In this document: positions 22,991-32,055 of the stretch, in pieces | Position numbering within the stretch: position 1 is the first letter of the stretch | Layout of the letters: every line of letters begins with the position of its first letter | Source of the DNA: Ruminococcus sp. | GTDB lineage: Bacteria; Bacillota; Clostridia; Oscillospirales; Ruminococcaceae | Length of the DNA: 49,815 nt | Reading direction: 5' to 3' | Assembly: GCA_015066875.1 (NCBI GenBank) | Contig: SVNM01000006.1 | Location: 1-49,815 of the forward strand | Translations under genes and position numbers: made by a program | The notes under the pieces: model-generated | Databases searched by the model: none | What the model was told of the DNA's origin: nothing | What the model saw: the letters and a program-made list of their open reading frames with translations, nothing else

Positions 22991-23779
22991 ATGAAAAAAA
23001 TCAGAATTTATATTGCCACTCTTGCTATGGTTACCGCGTTTTCCTTTACAGGCTGTGGAAATGATGTGCCTGCTACGAATAGTATCGCTGAGGTAACCGA
23101 AGCTTCTGAGGCTGAAACAACTGAGGCTACCGCTGAGGAGGAGACTAAAGAGACTGCAACAGAGGCAATTACCGAAGTTACTACAGAAGCAGATACAACT
23201 GAGGCTCCTGCAGAAGAGCCTACAGAAACTGTTGAAGCTTCCGACTATAAAACAGCTTATCTTGATGTTATAAACTCAGCTGAAGACTCAGAAACACTTA
23301 AATACGGTCTTATCTATTTGGACGAGGACGATATCCCTGAGCTTGTTCTTGGTAACAGTGGCTACTGGGTAAGTCTGTACACATACGCTTACGGTGAAGT
23401 ATGCACCCTTATGAATCAGTGGGTATATGGCGCTATGGGTAATGCCGGCTATGAGTATGTGCCGAAAATGAACAGTGTACGAAATTATAACAGCGATTAT
23501 GCCGGACTTGTTCGTTGGACCGGGTATGCGTCAAACACAAATAATTCCGAGCTTGATTGGTCAACCGTACTGGAAACATATTATTTTGATGACAAAAACG
23601 GAAACGAGATGCCCGATGAAGACGAGCCCTATTCCGAGAAAGCCTGTAAAATATTCCTTCACAATGATGAGGACAAGACCGAAATCACCGAAGATGAAGC
23701 GCTGTCCTATAACTTGGGAGAGTATGAGTATATCAGCCCCGATATGACTCTTGACGAAATAAAGGCTGAATTAAGCTAA
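22991..23779 (+). CDS. Secreted lipoprotein with Thr/Glu-rich linker
   Basis: A 262-residue protein. The signal peptide ends in a lipobox, SFTGC, placing the lipid-modified Cys near residue 22. About 65 residues rich in Thr, Glu and Ala follow, then a globular domain (about 90-262) with LIYLDEDDIPELVLGN, a motif seen in clostridial surface proteins of unknown function, and an Asp-rich loop (DDKNGNEMPDEDE) that may bind calcium. I prefer the ATG at 22991 because it starts the signal peptide. Function unknown. Confidence 0.82.
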   Translation: MKKIRIYIATLAMVTAFSFTGCGNDVPATNSIAEVTEASEAETTEATAEEETKETATEAITEVTTEADTTEAPAEEPTETVEASDYKTAYLDVINSAEDSETLKYGLIYLDEDDIPELVLGNSGYWVSLYTYAYGEVCTLMNQWVYGAMGNAGYEYVPKMNSVRNYNSDYAGLVRWTGYASNTNNSELDWSTVLETYYFDDKNGNEMPDEDEPYSEKACKIFLHNDEDKTEITEDEALSYNLGEYEYISPDMTLDEIKAELS

Positions 23780-23795
23780 GCTCTGTATAAAATAA

Positions 23796-23830
23796 TAACC
23801 CGTAGGCCTAAAGTCTACGGGTTTATTTTA
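23796..23830. terminator. Bidirectional terminator between lipoprotein and scfB
   Basis: CCCGTAG (23798-23804) pairs with CTACGGG (23814-23820), extended by AA/TT and flanked by A/T-rich tracts on both sides. It serves the two convergent genes. Confidence 0.8.
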
Positions 23831-23834
23831 TATC

Positions 23835-25205
23835 TTATTCCTGTTCACCGAAAGCTCTTACAGCCTTCATCATAATAGCGCACTCAAGACGTTTTTTCTC
23901 AAGCTGACAGGAAATCTTGTGTGCAGTGTGGATATCGCCCATATACTGATAATTGTTTGCGTTACAGCCACCGCTACAGTAGAATTTAGCCCAGCACTTG
24001 CGACATTCAGGCTTTGAATATACGTGAGCACTTGCAAACTCCTTCTTCATCTCCTGATTAAAGGTTCCCTCGTCGATATTGCCCATTTTGTACTCTTCAA
24101 TACCTACAAACTGGTGACAGGGGTAGATATCTCCGTCGGGAGTAATTGCTACGTAGTCGTTTCCACAGCCACAGCCTCTCAGACGCTTGATAACGCAGGG
24201 GCCCTGGTCAAGGTCAAGCATAAAGTGGAAGAAGTTGAACTTTCCGCCCTTTTTCTCATTCTCGATAATACGCTTTGCAAGGCGTTCATACTCGGCAAAT
24301 ACTGCGGGGATTTCCTTTTCTGTAATAGCGTAATCCTCAGAAGATTCGCCCACAACAGGCTCTACAGAAATCTGGTCAAAGCCCTCATTATAGAGGCTGA
24401 AAACGTCCTCGGAAAAATCAAGGTTATGCTTTGTGAAGGTACCGCGGACATAATATTCCTTCTCACCGCGGTTATCAACAAGCTTCTTGAAGGCAGGCAG
24501 AATTTTATCGTAACAGCCTGTACCGTCCACACGAAGTCTCATAGCGTCGTTGACTTCCTTACGTCCGTCAATTGAAAGAACCACATTGGACATCTCCTTA
24601 TTGATGAACTCCATCTTGTCATCGGTAAGCAGAAGTCCGTTTGTTGTGATTGTAAAGCGGAATTTCTTTCCGTATTCAGCTTCACGGCTTCTTGCGTACT
24701 CTACAATTTTCTTTACTGTATCGAAGTTCATAAGAGGCTCACCGCCGAAGAAATCAAGCTCTAAATTCTGGCGGTCGCCCGAATTTTCAAGGAGAAAATC
24801 TATAGCGTGCTTACCTGTTTCATATGTCATAAGCTTGCGTCCCTTGCCGAAATCGCCTGTTGAAGCAAAGCAGTACTTGCATCTGAGATTACAGTCGTGA
24901 GCGATATTCAGACACATAGCCTTTACAGGTGAAACTACTGAATATTTAGCGTACTTCTCGTAATCGTCATCGGAAAAGAGTATCTTATCGTTGTAAAGCT
25001 CTACGATTTCGCTGTAACAGGACTCAATCTCCTCTTTATCATAAAACTTTGAAAGCTTTTCAACAACCTTTTCCGGACATTTTTCCTCGAAAGGAGGCTC
25101 TACATTTTCAAGAAGGTCGTATGTAAGCTCATCAACAATATGAACTCCGCCACTGTTAACATCAAGAACTATGTTAAATCCGCAAAGCTTATATTTATGT
25201 ATCAT
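23835..25205 (-). CDS. scfB: Radical SAM maturase of the SCIFF peptide
   Basis: A 456-residue radical SAM/SPASM protein that installs thioether crosslinks in the SCIFF precursor. An N-terminal peptide-recognition domain (1-90) precedes the [4Fe-4S] motif C105-x3-C109-x2-C112 (CNLRCKYC), FFGGEP, and a SPASM region with GCGCG, PCHQF, CRKCWAKFYCSGGC and a late Cys. All auxiliary-cluster cysteines seem present. An AAAGGTGA site precedes the ATG, 26 bases after the TIR gene, so it is co-transcribed with it. The family call is strong because the precursor is also present at 26903-27040. Confidence 0.95.
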   Translation of the reverse strand: MIHKYKLCGFNIVLDVNSGGVHIVDELTYDLLENVEPPFEEKCPEKVVEKLSKFYDKEEIESCYSEIVELYNDKILFSDDDYEKYAKYSVVSPVKAMCLNIAHDCNLRCKYCFASTGDFGKGRKLMTYETGKHAIDFLLENSGDRQNLELDFFGGEPLMNFDTVKKIVEYARSREAEYGKKFRFTITTNGLLLTDDKMEFINKEMSNVVLSIDGRKEVNDAMRLRVDGTGCYDKILPAFKKLVDNRGEKEYYVRGTFTKHNLDFSEDVFSLYNEGFDQISVEPVVGESSEDYAITEKEIPAVFAEYERLAKRIIENEKKGGKFNFFHFMLDLDQGPCVIKRLRGCGCGNDYVAITPDGDIYPCHQFVGIEEYKMGNIDEGTFNQEMKKEFASAHVYSKPECRKCWAKFYCSGGCNANNYQYMGDIHTAHKISCQLEKKRLECAIMMKAVRAFGEQE

Positions 25206-25231
25206 AAAAAATCACCTTTCAAATTAAACTG

Positions 25232-26824
25232 TTATAATATTTCACCGCGCAGACGTTTTTCAAGACGCTTCTTTGCGCGTTTATTTACTTTATGTATCAG
25301 AAATCCGACGACAACAGGCGGAACGATATACCACATCAAGATAACCAGCATTTCATTTGGTACCTTACCTGTTATTTCCTCATACAGAACACAGGATACC
25401 CCCGCAGAAAACAAAGCGGTAAACATATGCACCACAAACAGCGCACCGCTTACAAGAGGGGAAATACGCTCTTTCAGATAAAGCTTTTCCGCATTTTCTC
25501 TTACTGTTTTTGATCTGCTCTGCGCCGAGCTTCCGTAATCGTACCCCGGAGCATTCTCGTCATAGGAAAGGCGCTCATAAAGCTTTTCCTGAGCCTTTCT
25601 GTTACGCTTCATCACATACGGAGCTCCGATAATAATGGGCAAAAGGAAGGTAACTATCCACACCACAAAAATAAGCTCTGGCTTATCCACATCAAAGCCC
25701 ATCATAACTCCCAGTGTAATAAAGGTAAACAAAAACGAAGCCACTGCATCAAGGACAAGCAAAAGTCCCACAGGGACACGCTCCTTGCGATAAAGCATTT
25801 CCGCATTCTTTTTTTCTTCAACAGCACGCTGATGAAGCTCATTATCATAAGCCTTCAGCCTGGCTCTTTCATTTTTCAGCTGAGTCTCATAACGGCTGAA
25901 AACTGATTTCAGCTCTGCTTCTGTATCAGCCGAAGCATTTTTTATATCTCTTACACATTCCGCAAGAGTTTCCATAGCCTGTGAGTCATTAAAGTTCTGA
26001 GCCTGAAAGCCCTGAAGCTCGGAAGGAAGCTCAGTAACGCTCATATTAAAGCAACAAGGAATAAGCACCTTACCTTTATCACGCTTCATAAACTCAAGAA
26101 AACGACTCCACTCGTTTTTCACCCACACAGAGTTGAAGAACTCGGTTTTCGAGCCGACTGCAATCATAATTCTTGCCGTATTTATCGCCGAGAAAATGTA
26201 GGGTTCAAACTCTTTGCCCAGCTTGTCCTTAAGAGTCTCTCTTGCAAAGAACACCTTGAAGCCGTCTGCAGTAAGGCGATTGTAAATCTCCTGAGCAAGC
26301 AAGCTGTCCTCAGTTCTTGAGCCTTTATCGGATTCCTTATAGCAGATAAAGACATCAAAGGGCTCTTCCCCTGTTGCAACAGTAATAATTCTCTTCTGGA
26401 TAAGGTCGATAAGCTCTGCCTCTGCCTGATACATTTTCTGCGAAGCGTAATCCGAGCACTCTATGGCCATATGAAAATTGCTGTCATCAAGGATACTTCT
26501 GAACGAGGTTCTGTGGCAGGTAGGGATTTTATCACCCGTAGCGGGATCGTCCACATATTCTATACCGTAACGGCACAGACAACAGCCCCAGTAAGCCTCG
26601 GCTTCATCGGGGAACTCGGCAATAATGGCGTTATAGGCGTCATAAGCCCTGTCGAATTCACATTCAAATCTTAGCTTATTAGCATTATCAAAAAGCCTCA
26701 GCTTTTTTTCATTGCTTATATCGGGAACAGTCTGCGTAGTACGGCAATAACCGCATTTACAAATCCTTACCCCTTCGGTAACATCAAGATTGCCCCCACA
26801 CATCTTGCATTTGAAAACCGCCAT
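25232..26824 (-). CDS. Zinc-ribbon, TIR and transmembrane protein
   Basis: A 530-residue protein. An N-terminal zinc ribbon (C6, C9, C22/C24, C27) and a short helical region (about 40-150) precede a TIR domain at about 155-265. The TIR part shows FDVFICYKESD, LAQEIYNRLTADGFKVFFARE and NSVWVKNEW, where Glu238 fits the catalytic Glu of NAD-cleaving TIRs. A coiled coil (about 300-345) follows, then two pairs of membrane segments. It is encoded between the SCIFF precursor and maturase and co-directional with both. Similar zinc-ribbon/TIR proteins are common in clostridia; a role in immunity or stress signalling is plausible but unproven. Confidence 0.82.
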   Translation of the reverse strand: MAVFKCKMCGGNLDVTEGVRICKCGYCRTTQTVPDISNEKKLRLFDNANKLRFECEFDRAYDAYNAIIAEFPDEAEAYWGCCLCRYGIEYVDDPATGDKIPTCHRTSFRSILDDSNFHMAIECSDYASQKMYQAEAELIDLIQKRIITVATGEEPFDVFICYKESDKGSRTEDSLLAQEIYNRLTADGFKVFFARETLKDKLGKEFEPYIFSAINTARIMIAVGSKTEFFNSVWVKNEWSRFLEFMKRDKGKVLIPCCFNMSVTELPSELQGFQAQNFNDSQAMETLAECVRDIKNASADTEAELKSVFSRYETQLKNERARLKAYDNELHQRAVEEKKNAEMLYRKERVPVGLLLVLDAVASFLFTFITLGVMMGFDVDKPELIFVVWIVTFLLPIIIGAPYVMKRNRKAQEKLYERLSYDENAPGYDYGSSAQSRSKTVRENAEKLYLKERISPLVSGALFVVHMFTALFSAGVSCVLYEEITGKVPNEMLVILMWYIVPPVVVGFLIHKVNKRAKKRLEKRLRGEIL

Positions 26825-26842
26825 TATTTCACCCCATATCAG

Positions 26843-26878
26843 AAAAAATTTGAGGCAGCATAAAAATACTGCCTCAAA
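26843..26878 (-). terminator. Terminator between scfA and the TIR gene
   Basis: On the minus strand TTTGAGGCAG (26878-26869) pairs with CTGCCTCAAA (26858-26849), followed by TTTTTT. It would end most scfA transcripts, leaving read-through for the TIR gene and scfB. Confidence 0.85.
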
Positions 26879-26902
26879 AGAACGATTAAAATAGCTTTTG
26901 GC

Positions 26903-27040
26903 TTATCTCTCGCACTTCTGGTTAGCAACAGTGCATGAGGTCTTGCAAGCTGACTGGCATGAAGCCTGGCACTTGCCACAGCCACCCTTCTGAGCAGATT
27001 CCTTAAGATTAGCCTTGTTCATTGTTTTAATGTGTTTCAT
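26903..27040 (-). CDS. scfA: SCIFF ribosomal peptide precursor
   Basis: A 45-residue peptide, MKHIKTMNKANLKES then a Cys-rich core, with six cysteines at 21, 24, 28, 32, 36 and 43: six cysteines in forty-five, the defining SCIFF pattern. Thr37 is present; in the studied clostridial precursor Cys32 is joined to Thr37 by a thioether, so the substrate site is conserved. TCGGAGG lies about 10 bases before the ATG. The mature function of SCIFF peptides is still unknown. It is separated from scfB by the TIR gene. Confidence 0.96.
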   Translation of the reverse strand: MKHIKTMNKANLKESAQKGGCGKCQASCQSACKTSCTVANQKCER

Positions 27041-27094
27041 AATAAAATACCTCCGAAGAAATATACAGTGAACATCATCACTGAAATTACTACT

Positions 27095-27123
27095 ATTGTA
27101 TCACAATTCCCCTTAAATTTCAA
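27095..27123 (-). promoter_or_regulatory. scfA promoter
   Basis: On the minus strand: TTGAAA (27123-27118), a 17-base spacer, then TACAAT (27100-27095), 55 bases before the ATG. Confidence 0.8.
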
Positions 27124-27188
27124 TAGCAATTGCCAAATTAAAGTGAGTTTTGTCATTTTTAGTTACTTTTCACAATTTCACCACAGAT

Positions 27189-29114
27189 TTAAACGTCAAG
27201 TTCAACAAGCCTATCGAAGTGCTCGTCGATTTTATTCTTCAATTCATCGATTTCAGCGCACTTTTCATTCATAAGCTCGTAATTGCTGTAGACCTCTTCA
27301 GAAGCGATTTCCTCAGTCAGAGCGTCTATTCTTGACTGCATCTCGTCAATCTCGTTTTCAAGACGCTTCATTTCATTTTTTCTTGCCGCATCTGCACTTC
27401 TCTGCTGCTTGCTACGGTATGATTTCTGGGATTTATCCTTTGCTGCCTGAGCAGCCTTTGCGAATTTTTCTGCGTCTGCTATACGTTTTTCCTCTGCCTG
27501 CTCTGCTCTGAGAACATCAAGATACTTGTCAAAGCCGTACTCGTGAAGTCTGAACTCTCCTGCTTTAAGCTCGATAAGGCGGTCTGCTATCTTGCTGAGA
27601 AGATAACGGTCATGTGATACGAATATGACTGTGCCTGTATATTCCGCAAGAGCCTCCTCAATTGCTTCCTTAGAAGAAAGGTCAAGGTGGTTTGTAGGCT
27701 CGTCGAGGATAAGCACATTACCGTGCTCCTGCATCATTATGGCAAAGCACACTTTTGCACGCTCGCCTCCGCTGATAACACCTATCTCCTTAAAAACGTT
27801 CTCGCCCACAAGACGAACCTTTGCAAGAAGATTACGCACTTCAAGGTCAGACATTGAAGGATATCTGTCGTGAAGCTCGTCCATAACGGTCAGCGATTTA
27901 TTGAGGTTTGTACTTTCCTGTTCAAAATAAGAAATTCTGATATTGCTGTTCCAGCGCACAAGTCCCTTATGAGGAAGAAGCTCCTGAATTATTTTCAGCA
28001 GAGTAGACTTGCCAATGCCGTTATCGCCGATAATTCCGATTTTATCACCTCGGCGCACATCAAAGGTTATATCCTCCACAAGAGTCTTACGCTGAGCGCC
28101 CTCGCCTACAGAGATATCTGCCCCCTTGACTTTAAGCACATCTATAGGAGGCTCTACGGGATAGGTAAAGCTGATTTTGGCTGTTTTTGTCTCGTGGAAG
28201 GGCTTTTCTATGCGCTCGATTTTTTCAAGCTGTTTACGCTTGCTCTGAGCCATTTTGGTTGTAGAGGCTCGCACAAGATTTTTGGCAACGTAGTCCTCAA
28301 GCTTAGCTATCTGCTTCTGCTGAAGCTCGTATTCCTTTTCCTGACGGGTATCATTTTCCTCACGCTGACGTACAAATGCCGAGTAATTTCCCTTGTAGCG
28401 TTTCAGAGTACCTCTTTCGATCTCGCAGATAGAGGTACAAAGTCTGTCAAGAAAATATCTGTCATGGGATACTACAAGCACAGCTCCCTTATAGCTTCTT
28501 AGGTAGTCCTCAAGCCACATAATTGTTTTGAAATCAAGGTGGTTTGTAGGCTCGTCAAGAATGAGCAGATTAGGCTCTTCAAGAAGAAGCTTTGAAATGC
28601 TGAGACGTGTTTTTTCTCCTCCGCTGAAGCCCGAAACGGTACGGCTGAGCTCGGTTTCCGAAAATCCCATACCGTTCAGCACCATTCGTATCTTCACATC
28701 GGTGTTGTAGCCATCGTTAGCTTCAATCCACGAAGTCAGCTGTTGATACTCGTCGGCTGAGGAGTTGTCTCCCCTTTCGATCTCAAGCTCAATCTCACGC
28801 AGACGCTCTATGGCACGGTGTACAGGCTCAAAGACGCTCTGCATCTCTTCCATAACGGTGTTTTCAGAGCTGAGCCCTCCCATCTGCTCAAGATATCCCA
28901 CAGATGTTTTTGAAGCTGAGGAAACAACTCCGTCACGCTCGTTGAAGCGGTCGGGCTCTACCGAGCCTGTGATGATTTTCAGCAGAGTGGATTTTCCACA
29001 GCCGTTTATTCCCACAAGACCGATTCTGTCATTTTCCTCAATGGTCAGGTTTACTCCGCTTAGCACAGGATTACCGTTGTAATATTTATGTATATTTGTA
29101 AGGCTTAAAAGCAT
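27189..29114 (-). CDS. ABC-F family ATPase
   Basis: A 641-residue soluble protein with two ABC domains and no membrane segments. Walker A motifs are GINGCGKST (about 35-43) and GDNGIGKST in the second half; signatures are SGGEK and SGGERAK, each followed by ILDEPTNHLD. The linker between domains is the interdomain arm (KQIAKLEDYVAKN, then R-rich), and a coiled coil closes the C-terminus. ABC-F proteins bind the ribosomal E site to rescue stalled ribosomes; some give antibiotic resistance. The Uup/YdiF-like layout suggests a housekeeping member. Monocistronic. Confidence 0.93.
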   Translation of the reverse strand: MLLSLTNIHKYYNGNPVLSGVNLTIEENDRIGLVGINGCGKSTLLKIITGSVEPDRFNERDGVVSSASKTSVGYLEQMGGLSSENTVMEEMQSVFEPVHRAIERLREIELEIERGDNSSADEYQQLTSWIEANDGYNTDVKIRMVLNGMGFSETELSRTVSGFSGGEKTRLSISKLLLEEPNLLILDEPTNHLDFKTIMWLEDYLRSYKGAVLVVSHDRYFLDRLCTSICEIERGTLKRYKGNYSAFVRQREENDTRQEKEYELQQKQIAKLEDYVAKNLVRASTTKMAQSKRKQLEKIERIEKPFHETKTAKISFTYPVEPPIDVLKVKGADISVGEGAQRKTLVEDITFDVRRGDKIGIIGDNGIGKSTLLKIIQELLPHKGLVRWNSNIRISYFEQESTNLNKSLTVMDELHDRYPSMSDLEVRNLLAKVRLVGENVFKEIGVISGGERAKVCFAIMMQEHGNVLILDEPTNHLDLSSKEAIEEALAEYTGTVIFVSHDRYLLSKIADRLIELKAGEFRLHEYGFDKYLDVLRAEQAEEKRIADAEKFAKAAQAAKDKSQKSYRSKQQRSADAARKNEMKRLENEIDEMQSRIDALTEEIASEEVYSNYELMNEKCAEIDELKNKIDEHFDRLVELDV

Positions 29115-29144
29115 ACTATCTTCCTTTTCTTCATACTTGCATTA

Positions 29145-29173
29145 ATCATACCACATTTCCCTTCTTTTTTCAA
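29145..29173 (-). promoter_or_regulatory. Promoter of the ABC-F gene
   Basis: On the minus strand: TTGAAA (29173-29168), a 17-base spacer, then TATGAT (29150-29145). Confidence 0.7.
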
Positions 29174-29192
29174 TAGCAATATTCCAAAAAAC

Positions 29193-29259
29193 AGTGACAA
29201 ATGTCACTGCATAAAGTGACCTGTGACACATTTACTCTTCTTTACAGCTGTGATATAAT
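29193..29259 (+). promoter_or_regulatory. GTGAC operator cluster and promoter of three membrane genes
   Basis: AGTGAC (29193-29198) and GTCACT (29203-29208) form a palindrome with a 4-base centre. Two more GTGAC half-sites follow at 29216-29220 and 29223-29227. The -10 is TATAAT (29254-29259); the -35 is poor (TTTACT at 29231), which suggests activator or repressor control. Confidence 0.55.
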
Positions 29260-29281
29260 TCAGTTAAAGGAGGCGTAAATC

Positions 29282-29692
29282 ATGAAAATCAGAAGTATTA
29301 TTCCTCTGTTAATTCTCTTGTCTGTTCACTTTTATACGATAATCGACGCCTCCTCATGGGGTAATTCCGACGCTGTTATTCTCCATTACATTATTTCTCT
29401 TGTGTTTATAGCTGTAGGCTCTGGCTGTGCTGTATTCACAGAGAAAAAGTCTCTCAGAGTTTTCAGGAAATACTGCATCACGATGATTGTAGCATCGGCT
29501 GTTTCCGCTTTTTTCAGAGTCACAAAGACTCTGCCGTATACTCTATATGAAATCTCACACCTTTACATTCTTCCGCCTTTTTATGGCTTCAGAGCTCTCG
29601 GAGCTATAGCTGAATACTTTGTATCTCTTGCAATATCGGCAGTATGGCTTGCTGTAATCAGATTCAGGTCACATAAGGAGGTGTATGTATGA
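29282..29692 (+). CDS. Small membrane protein, first of three paralogues
   Basis: A 136-residue, four-segment membrane protein without recognisable catalytic motifs. Its C-terminal half (YCITMIVASAVSAFFR, then ILPPFYGFRAL) aligns loosely with the two following proteins. AAGGAGG lies before the ATG. The next gene overlaps it by four bases. Function unknown. Confidence 0.75.
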   Translation: MKIRSIIPLLILLSVHFYTIIDASSWGNSDAVILHYIISLVFIAVGSGCAVFTEKKSLRVFRKYCITMIVASAVSAFFRVTKTLPYTLYEISHLYILPPFYGFRALGAIAEYFVSLAISAVWLAVIRFRSHKEVYV

Positions 29693-30183
29693 AAAAACTT
29701 TTTACTGTCAGCTCAGACAGCGATAACGTGAATTTTGCAATAAGAAAGCGTCCGTTGTACTTTTTCAGGAATATCCTGCTTGAGCTTTTCCTTATCGGCT
29801 CGGTTTACGCCCCCTGGTATACAAATGCTATGTGGTGCTTCGGTATGGGCAGAGAGCCTGCACTCGGCACTTTTATGAATACACTCTACTTCTTCGGAGC
29901 AGTACTTCTCTTTGCGTTTCTTGCGGATAAATGGTGGAATATTCCCTGTGGAATATATATGCTTCTTATGGCAGTGGGCTCGGCTGTAGGGATTATCGCT
30001 CCGTCAAGCGCTCTTTATGAAGGCTTTAATTTTCTGGTGCTTTCGCCGGTGTGGGGACTTTATTTCTTCGCTCCGCACAGCAACATATGGAGCGTAATTT
30101 CGCTTATAATCACTGTCATTTTCTCTGTGGCGACTCTTTGGATTATGCTTCGGAAATACATAAGAAAGGAGCAGAAAAAATGA
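29689..30183 (+). CDS. Small membrane protein, second of three paralogues
   Basis: A 164-residue membrane protein with four predicted segments. It shares the motif WNIPCGIYMLLMAVGS and the following PS-A and WGLYFF with the third gene (WNIPCMAYMLLMAVSS, then GLEFLF), so the two are clear paralogues. Start overlaps the previous stop; an AAGGAGG site sits in the end of the previous gene. No family assignment. Confidence 0.78.
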   Translation: MKKLFTVSSDSDNVNFAIRKRPLYFFRNILLELFLIGSVYAPWYTNAMWCFGMGREPALGTFMNTLYFFGAVLLFAFLADKWWNIPCGIYMLLMAVGSAVGIIAPSSALYEGFNFLVLSPVWGLYFFAPHSNIWSVISLIITVIFSVATLWIMLRKYIRKEQKK

Positions 30184-30605
30184 AAAACTCACGCCTTTAC
30201 AATATCCTGTCGGGAATAGGTTTCCTCATCGCTACCGCTCTTGCCTGGTATTTCAGCCTTATACTTGCTTTTGATAATATTCATTCAGTGGGAGTCTCTG
30301 TATTCGCTATATCTCTCATATACATCACAGCTGTGATAATCTACGCAATTCACTCGGATAAATACTGGAATATTCCCTGTATGGCTTATATGCTTCTTAT
30401 GGCAGTAAGCTCTTTCCTCTACCTGTGCAGTCCCGATTACGCCGATGACCTTATTATCTGGACAATTCCTCCTGTTATGGGACTGGAGTTTCTCTTTACC
30501 CGAAATTTCGGACTTATGAATTTTTCAGTCATTATTTTCAGCCTTATTGTGCTTTTTATAACAGGTTCAAAGTATTTTCCGAAGGAAAAACCGTCAAATG
30601 GATAA
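30180..30605 (+). CDS. Small membrane protein, third of three paralogues
   Basis: A 141-residue, four-segment membrane protein, paralogous to the preceding gene by the WNIPC-YMLLMAV-S block. The ATG at 30180 overlaps the previous stop as ATGA and has AAAGGAGC upstream; a longer in-frame reading from 30051 lies inside the previous gene and is not credible. Function unknown; the trio is co-transcribed and probably acts as one membrane assembly or as variants of one protein. Confidence 0.75.
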   Translation: MKNSRLYNILSGIGFLIATALAWYFSLILAFDNIHSVGVSVFAISLIYITAVIIYAIHSDKYWNIPCMAYMLLMAVSSFLYLCSPDYADDLIIWTIPPVMGLEFLFTRNFGLMNFSVIIFSLIVLFITGSKYFPKEKPSNG

Positions 30606-30621
30606 TTTTTCGCGTAAACGC

Positions 30622-30650
30622 TTGCAATTTATTTTATAATCTGCTATAAT
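30622..30650 (+). promoter_or_regulatory. purA promoter
   Basis: TTGCAA (30622-30627), a 17-base spacer, then TATAAT (30645-30650), about 60 bases before the ATG. Confidence 0.75.
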
Positions 30651-30688
30651 TAATTGTAATTGTGTTTTTACAGCACTTTTTATTATAA

Positions 30689-31984
<1,296 letters not shown>

Positions 31985-32004
31985 TTGTTTATTATGCAAA
32001 TCAT

Positions 32005-32029
32005 TACCCTCCTTTTAATAAGGAGGGTA
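32005..32029 (+). terminator. Perfect hairpin after purA
   Basis: TACCCTCCTT (32005-32014) pairs with AAGGAGGGTA (32020-32029) around a 5-base loop. No U-run follows, so it may be a processing or weak pausing element rather than a full terminator; purA could be read through into the next gene. Confidence 0.5.
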
Positions 32030-32055
32030 TAAACTATATAAAAGAGGTGTTATCT

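Noticed and set aside
24024..24575. 183-residue plus-strand frame inside the SCIFF maturase
   Set aside because: Antisense shadow of a well conserved radical SAM gene, with no ribosome site or recognisable motif.
27189..29114. ABC-F gene as an antibiotic resistance determinant
   Set aside because: It is chromosomal, has no leader-peptide attenuator and carries a Uup/YdiF-like C-terminal coiled coil; a housekeeping role is more likely.
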